This document shows positions 15,151-26,741 of a DNA stretch of 64,000 bases, piece after piece (positions within the stretch are counted from its first letter, which is position 1; each line of letters opens with the position of its first letter). A program made the translations under genes and the position numbers. The notes below the pieces were generated by a model, which saw nothing but the letters and a program-made list of their open reading frames with translations, had not been told where the DNA came from and ran no database searches. Origin of the DNA: Gnetum montanum (lineage: Eukaryota; Streptophyta; Gnetopsida; Gnetales; Gnetaceae); assembly GCA_015680685.1 (NCBI GenBank), contig MNCI01007749.1, forward strand, positions 66,810 to 130,809. Reading direction: 5' to 3'.

Positions 15151-17397
15151 AAACCAAGTAACCCATCAATTCCACTGATGAAGAGATGAAAGAGAGAAAA
15201 CACCAAGCTTATATTGTGTATTGTAAAGACATTGACACTTAATAGCACAGGGTTCACTATTAATGGGAAGTTAGCAAGGAGATAACTTGTCAAGCATTGA
15301 AGTATGGATTGCAAAATTGTTAAAGTTATTAAAACTAGGATAGAAATATAAGCCTTGTAGCATCCATTGCTTGCATTTTTTTTTTTTGCAAGACATTTTG
15401 AATCATAATATATTCATCATTAGTTTGAATAGATTATTCAAGAACTAGAGAGAGAATAAATAACATTACAATTAATGACTTGTTGAGATTAAATGCACAA
15501 CAGTTAGTTTTAGAAAAGGAAACTATGAAAGCACCTAGTTGTAGGAAAAATGGAAAAAAAATTAAAATATATAATAACAACAATAAAAATGGCTAGTTTA
15601 ATTTTAAAATGGCTATTTTATAAGGTAATAAGCTTGTAAATAACCATAAAACATACTAAAAATGATTTAAAATAAAAAAACAGTGAATTAGAGATAAAAG
15701 ATTAAATAAAGTAGAATTTTCAATAAGATTTTTAGATTACTTAATTTATGTTAAAATAGGCCACCAATTTAAGTGGGTAAAATAGCCTTGATATTGATTA
15801 ACATTATTAAAATGAATTTTAATTTCAAAGGCTTCTTTAATTTTAATTTTTCTATCTACAAAGTTGTCTATTACATATAGAACTTCATTATTGCACAAAT
15901 ATCTTTTTAAAATAATTGTACCAACTATAGTGCTTTATGCATGTGTGGTGTGGGGCCTAGGTTTTAATCAAGAATCATTGTAGAATATGGGAAAAAGTTT
16001 AAAAGCAATACTTTTATTAGAAGGTAATTTGTTTGTTCTTGAATGCTAGAGTAATGTATCTATTCTTAGCATTCTATTCAAGTAATAAAAATAACAATAA
16101 GATCTTAGGAGAGATTATTCAAAAATCTCAACAATAAGGGTGATTCCATGAAGGCCAATTATGGCTACAAAAATAGGATATTAGTAATATTGATAAAATA
16201 CTAAATTAAAAACAAGCTTAAAAACTTATCATAGAGAAAGTTTTATAGAGATGACAAAATGAGACAAAAATACAAAAAGTTTAATATTAAAGGTAATAGA
16301 TATCTACATGCAATAATTCTAATATTCAAGAGAGCACTAATTAAAAGCACAAGAATGGGATCACATTGTTTTCAAGCTGAAATTAGAAAAGAGAAAAATG
16401 AGTAGCATGAAAACAAAATATGTTGATTTCATTTACTGCAAGTGATAGAACATGAGCAACATATATGATTAAAATATTATGGAACATGTTTCCTCAGATG
16501 AAAATGAAAAATCTCTAATTAGTTTTTGTAAAAGCTATTCAAGCTATCAGGGTTAGTTCTAGGGAATTATATAGAAGATGTGTTTAAGTTACATCAATAT
16601 TAAACAAATTTATTGCCTTTGATGTATTTGACATAAGTTCATTTGTCTAACAGATCCTTTGGGTTTACACACAAATAAAACATATGAGTATTATTTATTA
16701 TCCACTTATGATTTTTAAAGGAGTTAGTATTTTCTATGTGTTTCACAATCTTATAAATCACATCCATTACTTTAACATTTCCAAGTAACTAAACATGAAT
16801 TCATACCTATCCATCCCAAACATATCATCCCATGAGAATGCACAAAGTTCTCAAAATACAAAATAGGACACAAGTAAAGAATCACACTTGAAATCTTGCA
16901 AACTTTCCAAAATTTGAAATCTAAAAACCAAGATAGCAAAATGTTTATCATGAGGTCAGAGATTTTCCAAAATCCAAACTGAACCTCCATAACTATAGCC
17001 TACCCAATACTAGCTTCCTAATAATCGAGAAATCATAGAAATTCCCCAAGGAATGGAGTACAGAGAGGAAAGAAAAATGATGAAGGAACCTAGCATGCAT
17101 AATTGAGAATGCTAAAATGTAAAATGAATTATGTTTTAGTTATAAAAACAAGATATAAATTAATTTATAATTTATATGTTCTAAGATTTCCCAATAATTT
17201 TCCTACTCCCTATTAACACCAAGGGATCCATGTTCCATAACATACTTACAGAACATATAATCCAATTATCAATGAAACCTAATAATGTCATAAACTATCC
17301 ACTACATAACCATGAGAACATATAAACATCATAACTCATGTCAGCTAGCTATACCATATGAACAATAAGATGTTATCCTAGTGGTACACGTCTTCTC
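15151..17397. other. AT-rich gene-free stretch
   Basis: No coding, LTR or RNA signal recognised. There is a 13-base T run near 15378 and long A/T-rich segments at 15540-15740. It looks like old intergenic or intron-like DNA. Confidence 0.5.
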
Positions 17398-17770
17398 AAA
17401 GATTAAGCTTGAGTTTGGATATCAATAGGTGTAGGTTCGTGAGTAGGATGTATCAAAGATAGTATTTAGAACTTGATATGATCATTATGGCTTTCTAGTA
17501 CTTCTATTTAGATCAACAAATGTACTAGTAGTTTTCATGTAGCTCATGAATAGTGTGTTGTAGTTGTCCCTAAATCAATTTGTGATTGTGTTCATAAATG
17601 ATATCCTAGTGTATTCACTTGATGAGAAATTGCATGTCGAGCACTTGCAAATGACATTACAATCCTTGAGAAAGTACCAACTATATGCCTAATCATCCAA
17701 GTATTTATTTTGGTAGTAAGAGTTTCATTTCTTGAGGTATGTGGTTATTAACTAATTTCCTATTTTATTA
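17398..17770 (+). pseudogene. Ty3/gypsy reverse transcriptase fragment
   Basis: One frame gives KIKLEFGYQ, then KIVFRT.YDHYGFLVL, the active-site box [13 protein letters not shown] (one Asp changed to Asn), then [20 protein letters not shown] and LYA.SSKYLFW. This is the order of a gypsy RT palm, closest in style to chromovirus (Tekay/Del-type) RT and distinct from the Athila and Tat copies here. There are about seven in-frame stops. No other domain of this element was found next to it. Confidence 0.82.
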
Positions 17771-17799
17771 AGTCAAAAGTTGTAAATGAAAAAGTGAAT

Positions 17800-18945
17800 T
17801 TTGATGACTGCTTGTGTGCAAGCATGAGATGTTTAGAATAGATGGAAGCTAATGTAAAACATGGGACATGGCATCTAAAAGATTCCTAGAAAAGCCTAAG
17901 GTCCCATGGAAAGATAAATTAGAAGCCCCAAGCTAGAATTTGAAAAGTCTCAAGTTTTATTGAGAAGTGTCAAATTTCTTTGGAAAGTTCTAAACTAAAA
18001 TTTTGGAAATTCCAACTAAAGAATTCATGAGTTCAAGGTAAGATCAAGGTGATGACATGGCATTTGAAGACTTTTTATTATTGAAGATTGTCAAAGAATA
18101 TTTTGAGAGAGCTTTGAAGGTCACATGAACTTTTAGGTGGGAAGCTCCAATTAGGACATCCCAATTTGAGGGTGGATATTCCAACCAAAAAGTGAATGTC
18201 CCAGTCAATGGTGGATGTATTAAATTCTGTGGACATTCTAACAATATGCAAAATGATCTTAAACTTTAGTTTAAGATGGATATCCAAGCCAAAGAATGGA
18301 CATCCAACTAGAGTTAAAGAAGATGATAGGCTAGATATCCCAAATATTTTCAAGTGTTCCACACAAGAGCCAACCTTTACTAAGTGTATGTCCAAGCCAC
18401 AAATGGAATGTCCCAAGTAGCTATTGAAGAAAATAAAAAAGTTGTTCCTAATTGTTTCTCTAATTCTAGCTTAATGCAGAAAACTTTGCTTATCATAAGG
18501 ATTATAAAAGAATGTGTATAGAACCTAATTAAGAGAGCAATCAAAGATAATCTTTGAATTCATCTCATTGGATTGGTCATGTAGACTTTGACATTAAATA
18601 AATATTTGCATTGGGTGATATTTTACAAGGGTTGAAATAGGGAAAGTTTGCTTGTAAGCTTTACCACCTTTGCTACATATTCTCCTAGGGTTTAAGTAAT
18701 TATTGACTTGCCATGATTAGATCTTTTATTTCATATCATTGATTTAATCAATTATGTGTTAGATTTGTGTCTACCTCTTGCATTGTGAATTCCCTAAATT
18801 GTGCAGATATGATTTGGTTAAATCATCTCTCCTACACTTCATACTCTTTTTGTAATCCTTGATTACTCTATGTAGTATAGATTATTATTGCAAGAAGATC
18901 TATATTGCAATCTTCATGGGTTCATCTAGATTTCTAAGTATTTAA
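17800..18945 (+). repeat. Possible solo LTR or LTR remnant
   Basis: Starts TGATGACTGC and ends near TTTAACA, with a TATA-like TATAAAAG at 18503-18510 and a T-rich, U5-like tail. The next bases (TTTTGTTATTTCC) could be a decayed TTTGGTATCAGAG primer site. I found no exact target duplication and no second copy, so this rests on composition and layout only. Repeated CATCCCAATT- or GTCCCA-like words occur at 18150-18420. Confidence 0.35.
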
Positions 18946-19208
18946 CATTTTGTTATTTCCCTGAGGGGTTTGTGTATATGACTTATGAGAGAACCACTTG
19001 TATACATAGCCTTGTAAGGTCCTTGGGAGTCCTATGGGATACCAAGTGATGAGTTGTGAATTGGCCGCATTGATGAGGCCCTGTCGACTAGGCCCCATCA
19101 AATAGGCTATGTCAAGTAGGCCCCATCGACACATTGTTTGATGCATTGACTTGGCCCTATTAGTGCAAGAATTATTCTTGCCTATCGTTGGCACACATCT
19201 CCGTGTTT

Positions 19209-20029
19209 TGATAACGTAATTATAGCATGGTAGGCTTATCAATTAGCTTTGCATGTCCATGCAGCATGTACACATGAACATCTTGTGGGTCGAGGACACA
19301 TGGCATCCAAATAGTGTTTCTCACACCCTCTTGGCTCTTTAAATACCCCAATGAGCAATGCTCAAAGGGTTGGTAAAGGTTAGCAAAAATTCAGTTGGCA
19401 TTTTGAGAGCAAACTTAAGCAGTAGTTGGCAAATCTTGGTTGGCAAGTTATCAAAAAATCAAGCAGTCATCAAGGACTTGTGTTGGTTGGCAAAGTTGGC
19501 AAACTTGTGTAGTTAGCAAATCCCATTAGTGGTTAGTAGAACAGATCCCCTCTATTTCAAGCTAACCTAGTTAGCCTTGTAGCATTTTGGCATTGTCAAC
19601 TCTTGAGTCCACATTTAAGCACATTGTTGACGTGCTTTTGAATGTCCTAGTTACTTTTGGGATCTCTATGCTTCCTAGTGTTGTGCAACCAATTATATCC
19701 ACTTTGACAAAGTAAAGCCATAATCTTGAAGCTGTGCATTTTCTTAACTCCAATTTACTTTTCTTTCCTGCTTGTCATTGCATTTTTATACCATTTTCAC
19801 CTCCTCGTATTTAAAAATTATTATTTTCTGCTATAAGAATTACTTTCAAATCAAACATTTGCAAAAGGTTTAGAGACACAAATTAAGTCCTTTTCTGATC
19901 AACCAAACCATTTAGGACACCTCATTTCCCTTTTTTCTAGCACGACCCTCATGTGGATCCAAGGTTAAGAATGTCCAATCAACGACCACTCAGTGTTTTT
20001 TCCAGCTGCTGATGTTTTAGGTCTCTATA
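19209..20029 (+). repeat. Left LTR of the Tat-like element
   Basis: Begins TGATAACGTAATTAT, matching TGACAATGTAATTAT at 41111, and ends GGTCTCTATA, matching GGTCTCTACA at 45735 (terminal CA decayed to TA). It shares GTGGCATCCAAA, the CAACCAATT.TATCCA segment and the U5 end with the right LTR. 821 bp. Confidence 0.85.
19338..19345 (+). promoter_or_regulatory. TATA-like box of the left LTR
   Basis: TTTAAATA at the place where the right LTR has TATAAATA (41257-41264), followed in both by sequence related to CCCCAATGAGC. Confidence 0.6.
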
Positions 20030-20036
20030 GTTTTTT

Positions 20037-20054
20037 TGTGCTAGAAGGAGGGCC
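20037..20054 (+). promoter_or_regulatory. Primer-binding site (decayed)
   Basis: TGTGCTAGAAGGAGGGCC sits a few bases after the LTR end. GCTAGAAGGAGGGCC recurs at the same place in the third copy (48506-48524), preceded there by TGAT. A TGG start is expected and has been lost in both. I do not assign the tRNA. Confidence 0.6.
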
Positions 20055-20080
20055 TTTTGGTGCCCTTTCCATGTTTTACA

Positions 20081-20408
20081 GTAGTCTTTTGTGCGTTCTG
20101 TACCCTGACACACACTAGCATAAACTTGACAACCTTTTTTGATTGTTTACGCATCGTGTGGTACAGATCGGTCACCTCGATGATTCATTCGGGACCCTAC
20201 AAGATATAAAGCCTCCGATTGCCATCTGATCCCTTAGTTTCACGGTAGTCCTGCACACTTTTTGTACGTCAATACATGCTAGCATAAATGTTACACCCTT
20301 TTGTGGTTGTTTACGCACCATGTGGTGCAAATCGGTCACTCTGACAGTTCTTCGAGAACCCTGTAGGACATAAAGCCTTAGATCGCTCTTAGATCTCCTT
20401 GTTTTCAT
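20081..20408 (+). repeat. Leader tandem repeat, two units of about 164 bp
   Basis: Two related units start GTAGTC at 20081 and 20245. Each has a CTAGCATAAA word, then TTGTTTACGCA, TGTGGT.CA.ATCGGTCAC, a TTCGRGA..CCCT word and ATAAAGCC. They occupy the untranslated leader just before gag-pro 1. Related units recur before gag-pro 2 at 26343-26740. Confidence 0.8.
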
Positions 20409-20437
20409 TGTTTGCGACTCATTTTTTCCTTACAAGA

Positions 20438-23400
20438 ATGACTTCTTCAACTACCATTGTTGCTACCTCTAACCTTGAGGTTCCCTTCACTGTTCAAGGC
20501 ATCATAGATGCCAAGCAGCTGCCTAGCCCAGTGCTGGGGCCACATCGATCCCTCAGGATCCAAAACTGGGGACCTGAGGGCTTGGCTCAACAACAAGAGC
20601 GATATAAATTTCTCTACCCAAAGGTGTAGGTAAACCTTCCCTTAGATGCACAAGAGCTTGAAGAGAATTATAGCTTCAAGTTTGCCTACTAAAATGGGAA
20701 GGAATTTGTTCCCACTCTCGGCATTTCCATCCCTCTGACACAAATGAACCAATGGCTTCTAGATCAGCTGATCTAGGTGACTAGACTTAGGGAGTTGCAA
20801 GATGCAACATCTCATCATGATGAGGCTTTCCAGTATGGATAGGAGTAACTAGATTTTTAGTACGATGGTGGAGGTCAAGCCAACCCTTCCACCATCCCTC
20901 CTACTCAGTCTTTCTAGACTAATCTATTGTCTATCGCCACTCCCTTTGGGATCATCGCTGCACCATTGTAGCCTATGTTTCCACCTATCATGGGTAGCCA
21001 TACCTTGCCCTCGGCATATCAAAATGCCCACATCCCTGTCTTAGCCCCAGTCACTACTCCTCTAGTAACTATTCACCAATCCTTGTTTGCTTCGCAACAC
21101 ACACCAATGACAGCTACCCTACCTTACATTCACACCGTACCTACCTCGGAGTCATATGCAGCATCCACTTCCATTCCTACATTTACACCTATCCCACCAT
21201 CAACGGTAGGCCTAGGACCATCCACATGGTGGAGCCCATTTACTTCTCCTCCTACTACGCTACCATTGTAGATGTCTCACTACATTTGCCAGTAAACCTA
21301 CCAAGCCCCGTAAATGATACAACCCAGCATGGAACTATGGTCTGTTCCATTGACGACCCAAGTAGCCTATCCTGTAGCTCAACCCATGGTTACTACTTTA
21401 ATAGCACCACCTACCTAGTGGTGGACTCCACAAGCAGCACCATTCACAGGGGCCATCCCAACGACATTGCTAATGGGCCACGTTGGTGCCCCTATCACCC
21501 CATAGATGGGAGCTACTCCAATAGTTCCCCAACCATCTACATCATCCTCAAGTCTGGATCAAGCATTCCAGCTTATCCAGATCCTTACTAAGCAAATAAA
21601 ACACCACAAAGCTGTCAGGTTTGATATAGTATAAGTCATGGACTTTTACTAGGATGATCCCATCAGCCCAGCAATCCCTGCACTAACGTTACACCCTGGG
21701 ATGTCACTCCACAACTTCACAAAATACAATGGAGAGGGGGATCCTAATGCACATCTTATTACATTTAGGTCTGAGTCTCTTCTTCTACAATAATGGCCGC
21801 ATATGATCATCCATGTCTTTGCCATATCTCTAACCAGAAAAGCCCTGTACTGGTACCAAGCCCTTCCACGCTCCTCCATATCAACCCTAGAGGAGCTCCT
21901 AACCTAGTTTGTGATGCATTTCAAGTACAACTTGAGACCAAGGGTCATGCTAGATCAGTTGATGAGCATGAAATAAGACCCATTGGAACCAATCCAGAAG
22001 TTCATCCAACGTTGGAGTGCAACCCTTAACAAAATCTACAAGCCCATCGTAGAGGCCCACTTGTTGGCCATCTTTAAGGGTGCAGTGAATGACTTTATTA
22101 TGTCTAAGTTGTATTATCTTGCTCCGTGCACTCTCAGTTAGGCCTTCGCCCAAGCTAAGAGCATACAGGATGTGGCTGAGGCAAGCAAAGACTTGGTCTG
22201 CATTGCACACAAGAACACCTTCACAAAGAAGGATAAGGGTAAGGCTACAACAGCCACCATGGCCACTGTGGCAAACAAGACCAAACCCAAACATAACAAT
22301 AACAATAATAAGAACAATAAGAAACTGGCCACACCTGCAGCTAACCCCATACCTGAGACATCTATGCAACCCAAATCGAAATTCAAGTGTAACGATCGCT
22401 TGAAGTATACCATTCTGCCAGTCAAGCCTTCAGATCTTCTGAAGTAATTTTTGGTAGAAAGGTGCATCCAACATAAGCAGATGTCAGAAGAGAAAGCTAG
22501 GAAACATCAGCGATATTGCGAGCTCCTTAGGAACCCCTCCTTGGCCTTGCTGAATGAGCCCCTAATTCCTAAGGATTTTAGGCTGGAGCAATTCTGTGAT
22601 TACCACCAATAGTGTGGTCATGACATAGATTACTATATGGCATTGAAGGATGACATCCAAAGGATGATTGATCAAAGGAAACTGGTGCTAGATGAAAGAA
22701 ACCTAGCACACCCTGAGAATCAATCCTTGCACGTCTACATGGATCCCCTTAATGCCAACAACGTTGGCTACATCATCAACACCATCAACGTTGATAGTAA
22801 TCCTAAACCACCTGAGTAGCCATTTTTGGTCTGTGTGCCTTAGCGCAGTGCACTAGTACCACTAGCAGCTCAAAAAAACCCACAATAGCTATTTGTCCTA
22901 AGAGTTCCTCCTCGGGCATCTGCTCCTACATCACCCATTCCCTATGCATCCATCCTTACACCACCTATTTACAAAACTGCACCACCGTGTGCACTAACAC
23001 CATTAGCTTTGTTTGTTATCAGGGGGCCAAACCATTCAATGATCTCCCACCCCACAAAAGACAACTTCGCAGCCTTCTCATCCTAAGAAACAAGAAGTGT
23101 GTTTCATGAGTGAGACATCAAGGGAAGGTACCGCCCCAGGTACTTCCAAGACTATACCCTCACTCCCCGCATCTATGTCCTTGTTACCAAAAGGGAACAT
23201 TGCTACACCTATGCAGTCCTTGTCACCTTTCCCAAAAGGGTCTAAACCCAGACTCGAAACTGCCCCTCCTTGGGAAATTCGCCTCCTACGACGAATAGAA
23301 GAGGAAAAGGGTAGCAAATAGGAGGGTGGCCAAGACCTCTTGAATCCTCTCACTCATGTAAACAAGCTCTAAAATGGAAAAACACTATGCTAAGCCTGTA

Positions 23401-24238
23401 CAACCTGATCATGACATCAACCACACACTTTGAGGCTTTGGTCCACATGTTAATGGGAATTCCGATTGATGAGAGCATGCCAGTGGAAGAGAAGGAAATC
23501 CATACAGTCATGCTTCCTTTTACACCTACAAAACCTCAACCATCCCAATTGAATTTCAGCAATGATTCCATTAGGGAAGACCCTAAAAAGGGTTAGGTAA
23601 CTATAGCATCCCTATTCATCACAATTCAGGTTAGCCAACATAAGATTCGAAGGGTACACATCGATGCTACAAATGTCGTCCCTTTCCCTATCATGGACAA
23701 GCTAGGTTTGGTCGACAAGATCACACCCACAACAATGTCATGCTTAAATTCATTCAATGGGGCATGGGTCAGGGTAAAAGGCATGGTCCACATTGAATTC
23801 ATGGTGGGGGACTAGTTCCGCACAAATGCAACGTTCATCATGATTGAAGAGATGCCCGGGTTTGACCTGATCTTGGGGAGGTCATGGTTAGCACAACTTT
23901 GGATTGTCTCTTAGCCCATACACTAGGAGATTCATCTGCCCTATGTAGGAAGGGATGTGGTAATCCATGGAAAAGAGGTAGCTATGCAAGCTATCAATAA
24001 TGTAGACATGGAATAGGGTTCAGAGGTTATAACTTTTGAGAATGAAGCACTTGTCTCTGTAACTAAATGCTTGGCAAAAGAACTGGCTCAACGAGCCAGT
24101 TCAGAAAATGAAAACGCATGGGTAGAGTTATCCTTCCAAGAAAAGGACAACAATATAGGCAAAGGTCATAGCAAAACGTCTCGACCCTACACCTTGCCCA
24201 ATCCACAATGGGTCAAGAAGCAATTACGCATAGCGTAG
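20438..24238 (+). pseudogene. Tat-like gag-pro, module 1
   Basis: One frame runs 1,267 codons from MTSSTTIVATSN to WVKKQLRIA-stop with no frameshift, but with many in-frame stops, mostly TAG. The gag core is at about 21700-22450, ending in a Lys-rich TKKDKGKATTA segment. A zinc-finger-like FCDYHQ (C-x2-H) lies near 22590; its last Cys is replaced by Tyr. A Pro-rich spacer follows, then an SLYNLIMTST helix near 23390. In the aspartic protease part, RRVHID joins directly to ATNVVPFPI, about four codons shorter than module 2, so the active-site loop is lost. FDLILGRSWLAQL follows near 23865. The start is chosen because the initiator follows the leader repeats directly. Confidence 0.85.
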
Positions 24239-24367
24239 CAACCCCACTACTTCTTACCTAATTAACACCCATTGTACAGTTATCACTCATTTACTTCGCA
24301 TCCATGCATCTATGTTAGCTATACCAACTCACTCTTTCTTTTAAATCATTAGCATATCTTTCATTTA

Positions 24368-24610
24368 TGCCATGGCCCGAAATGGCCTAAGACTAGGGAT
24401 GGCCCAAAATCGCCTAAAACTAGTGATGGCTTGAAATGGCCTAAAACTAGTGACGGCCCAAGATGGCCTAAAACTAGTTGGTTCAAAATGGCCTAAAACT
24501 ATTTTTTCCTCTGTGTACGTCACATCCACAACCCAAAATGTCCTAAAACTAGGAAGGGCCTAAAATGGCCTAAAACTAGCGATGGCACAAAATGGCCAAA
24601 AACTAAGACA
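24368..24610 (+). repeat. GAAATGGCCTAAAACTAG motif array 1
   Basis: About eight copies of a 20-base motif (GGCCCGAAATGGCCTAAAAC then TAG and variants), spaced about 30-40 bases apart, between the end of gag-pro 1 and the antisense gene. The same motif recurs in four other places in the window. Confidence 0.88.
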
Positions 24611-24789
24611 AAAGAAAAATATAAATATTAAAAACCAATCACATAGATAACACACATAACACATAAGCTAGTGTAGCACCAAAACATGCCAAAATCTCAT
24701 TTTTCATTTTTTTTCATTCAATAGTTCTACATAACCAATGTTTGCAACCGTTTGCCAAAAATTCAAAAAAAGTTCAAAAAATTCAAAAA

Positions 24790-26330
24790 CCCCATGCTGT
24801 CATGGGTTATCTTCACCCGCATCATCTTTGTCTTCTCCACCTACTCCTACATCAACTTTTGCCACATTCTCTTCTTCTGCACTGCCTTCGCCTGCCCCTT
24901 CATCTCTGCCCTCAACGGGCCCTGCACCTTCACCTAGAACCTGCATTGCAATAGTGAAATAGTTAGCTAGATGAACACATAAATGCTAGAAAAACATAAA
25001 AACTTTGCATAGCAGAAAGAGGCTAACTCGAGATGGTCCCGCTTCTATCTCAAGGGGTATGTGGTCCAACCCAAGCTCGAGGCATTCCCAGATCTCATCC
25101 TCCATGATATTGGCCCAGTGCTTATCACTTGGTCTAGCATCTGTAGCAGCTTTCTCTATTTAAATGGTCATCCATCTTGGAGGCCCTAGAGAAAAGGAGG
25201 CAATGGTGGTCTCACCTGTGGGAAGATCCACTTCATGTTCAAGAGATTCAGTGACCATCACCTATTACATAAACATGTTATAGGCTTCAGTAGTACCAAT
25301 GGCATTCAGGAATGCTTCTTGGGTAAACACCTTTACGGAAGCATCTTAATATAGTTTACAATAGGTGGCATGTTCCAATTTATACATATGTTTATGGCTC
25401 CTCTGGGACTGCCCCCACTCATAAATCCTGGAACTATAGTCCTTCCAATCTTGGTTTTTCTGAACCAACAAGTCCATTTGCATTCGCTATTCTATTATTT
25501 CTCTAGTGGGCTAATTATTGCACCGCATGACTTTCCAATATCTAGCATAATCTATGACAGCTGTGCGCCAACTGCCATCATTTTTTTCATGGGCTAGGAG
25601 GAAATCATTCCTGGATCTGAGATCTCCCACCTCAGCACTTAGCTCAGCCTTCTCCTTCTCGATCCTCTAGACCTACTTCCATAGGTCCTCATTGATGTTC
25701 CTGCACTCCCACAAGGATCATGCTGAGTGCAAAGCCCAATTACTAGCCTTATCGTATATTCAATGAGGCACATCAGTTACTTAGGGTGGGAATGTAGGCA
25801 CGACATCGACTCTCAATACCCTATTCAAGTCCCATTTGAGTCGAGAGGCTATTGCAATACATAAAAAGCGCATCAATCACATTAGCGTAGCAAAGTCAAC
25901 AATTCATTAGACCCAGTGTCATAACTTCGAAATTCCTAGCATAGCCATTTCACTTACCCACTTTAGGGTTGACCTATCTAAGATGGATGATCATGTCATC
26001 GACAACCCCCTGCATGAAGGTAAGCTTGTCAGGGGTCTCAGCCAATGGTTCTAGGTGAACCAAGGGAGGTCTTGCAGTGTTGGCAGTGGTGTCTATCATG
26101 CAACTAAACATGTCAAACTGAGGTAGACTATAGTAAAATGGTGAGTAACACAAATGACACTGTAGGGGCTCCTACCCAGTAAACCCTTAGGGGTGAAAAC
26201 AGGGGGATCGCCCATTGACATGTCATCGAATATATTGTCAAACTCACTAGCATCTAATTGTAGCTCTCCTCCTTTCTGGCTTAAAGCTACAGCAGTACCC
26301 TTGGCATGCATCTGCTCCCTCGATGTTGAA
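24790..26330 (-). pseudogene. Antisense gene, copy 1 (3' part only)
   Basis: Minus-strand remnant of the gene seen whole at 53862-58301. The acidic Gly/Glu/Asp-rich last exon is at about 24945-24790 (GAGPVEGRDEGAGEG, VGVGGEDKDDAGEDN) behind a TGCAG acceptor. Exon-7-like sequence is at 25700-25020. The segment LDASEFDNIFDD..MGDPP near 26240-26190 matches FSSFLKGKLDLGDPLEG of the fuller copy. The 5' exons, including the FCP1-like one, are missing because module 2 is joined here. Stops are present. Confidence 0.65.
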
Positions 26331-26342
26331 CCTCATTGTCAC

Positions 26343-26740
26343 AGTAGTCTTGTAAGCCTTCTGCACTGTGATACGCATTGGCGTAAACATGACACCCGTC
26401 CATGGTTGTTTATGCATCGTGTGGTGCAAATCGGTCCCGTCGATGATTCCTCAAGAACCCTATAGGACACAAAGCCTTTTATCACTAGTTAACTAGCTTG
26501 TCTTTTGATAGTCTTGCATGTGCTCTATACCCTAACGTGCATTAGCATATCATGTGATATAGGTTGATTACTTTCATAGTCCCTCAGGGACCCTGCAAAA
26601 CACAAAGCCTTTTACTGCTAGTTAACTTGCCCATCTTATGGTAGTCTTGCACGTGCTCTGTACCCTTTTGTGCACTAGCATAAACATGATACCCTTGCAG
26701 CTATTTACACTTTGTGTGGTACAGATTGGTCACCTCGACT
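26343..26740 (+). repeat. Leader tandem repeat before gag-pro 2, three units
   Basis: Units start near 26343, 26509 and 26641 with TAGTCTTG. They share TAAACATGA, TTTATGCATCGTGTGGT, ATCGGTC, ATTCCTCAAGAACCCT and ACAAAGCC with the leader of module 1. They directly abut the truncated antisense copy 1, marking the join of two element pieces. Confidence 0.78.
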
Positions 26741-26741
26741 A

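Noticed and set aside
22089-22467. Several long overlapping frames (91-139 codons) on both strands
   Set aside because: They overlie the gag C-terminal Lys-rich segment; only the plus-strand frame with TKKDKGK matches the other gag copies.
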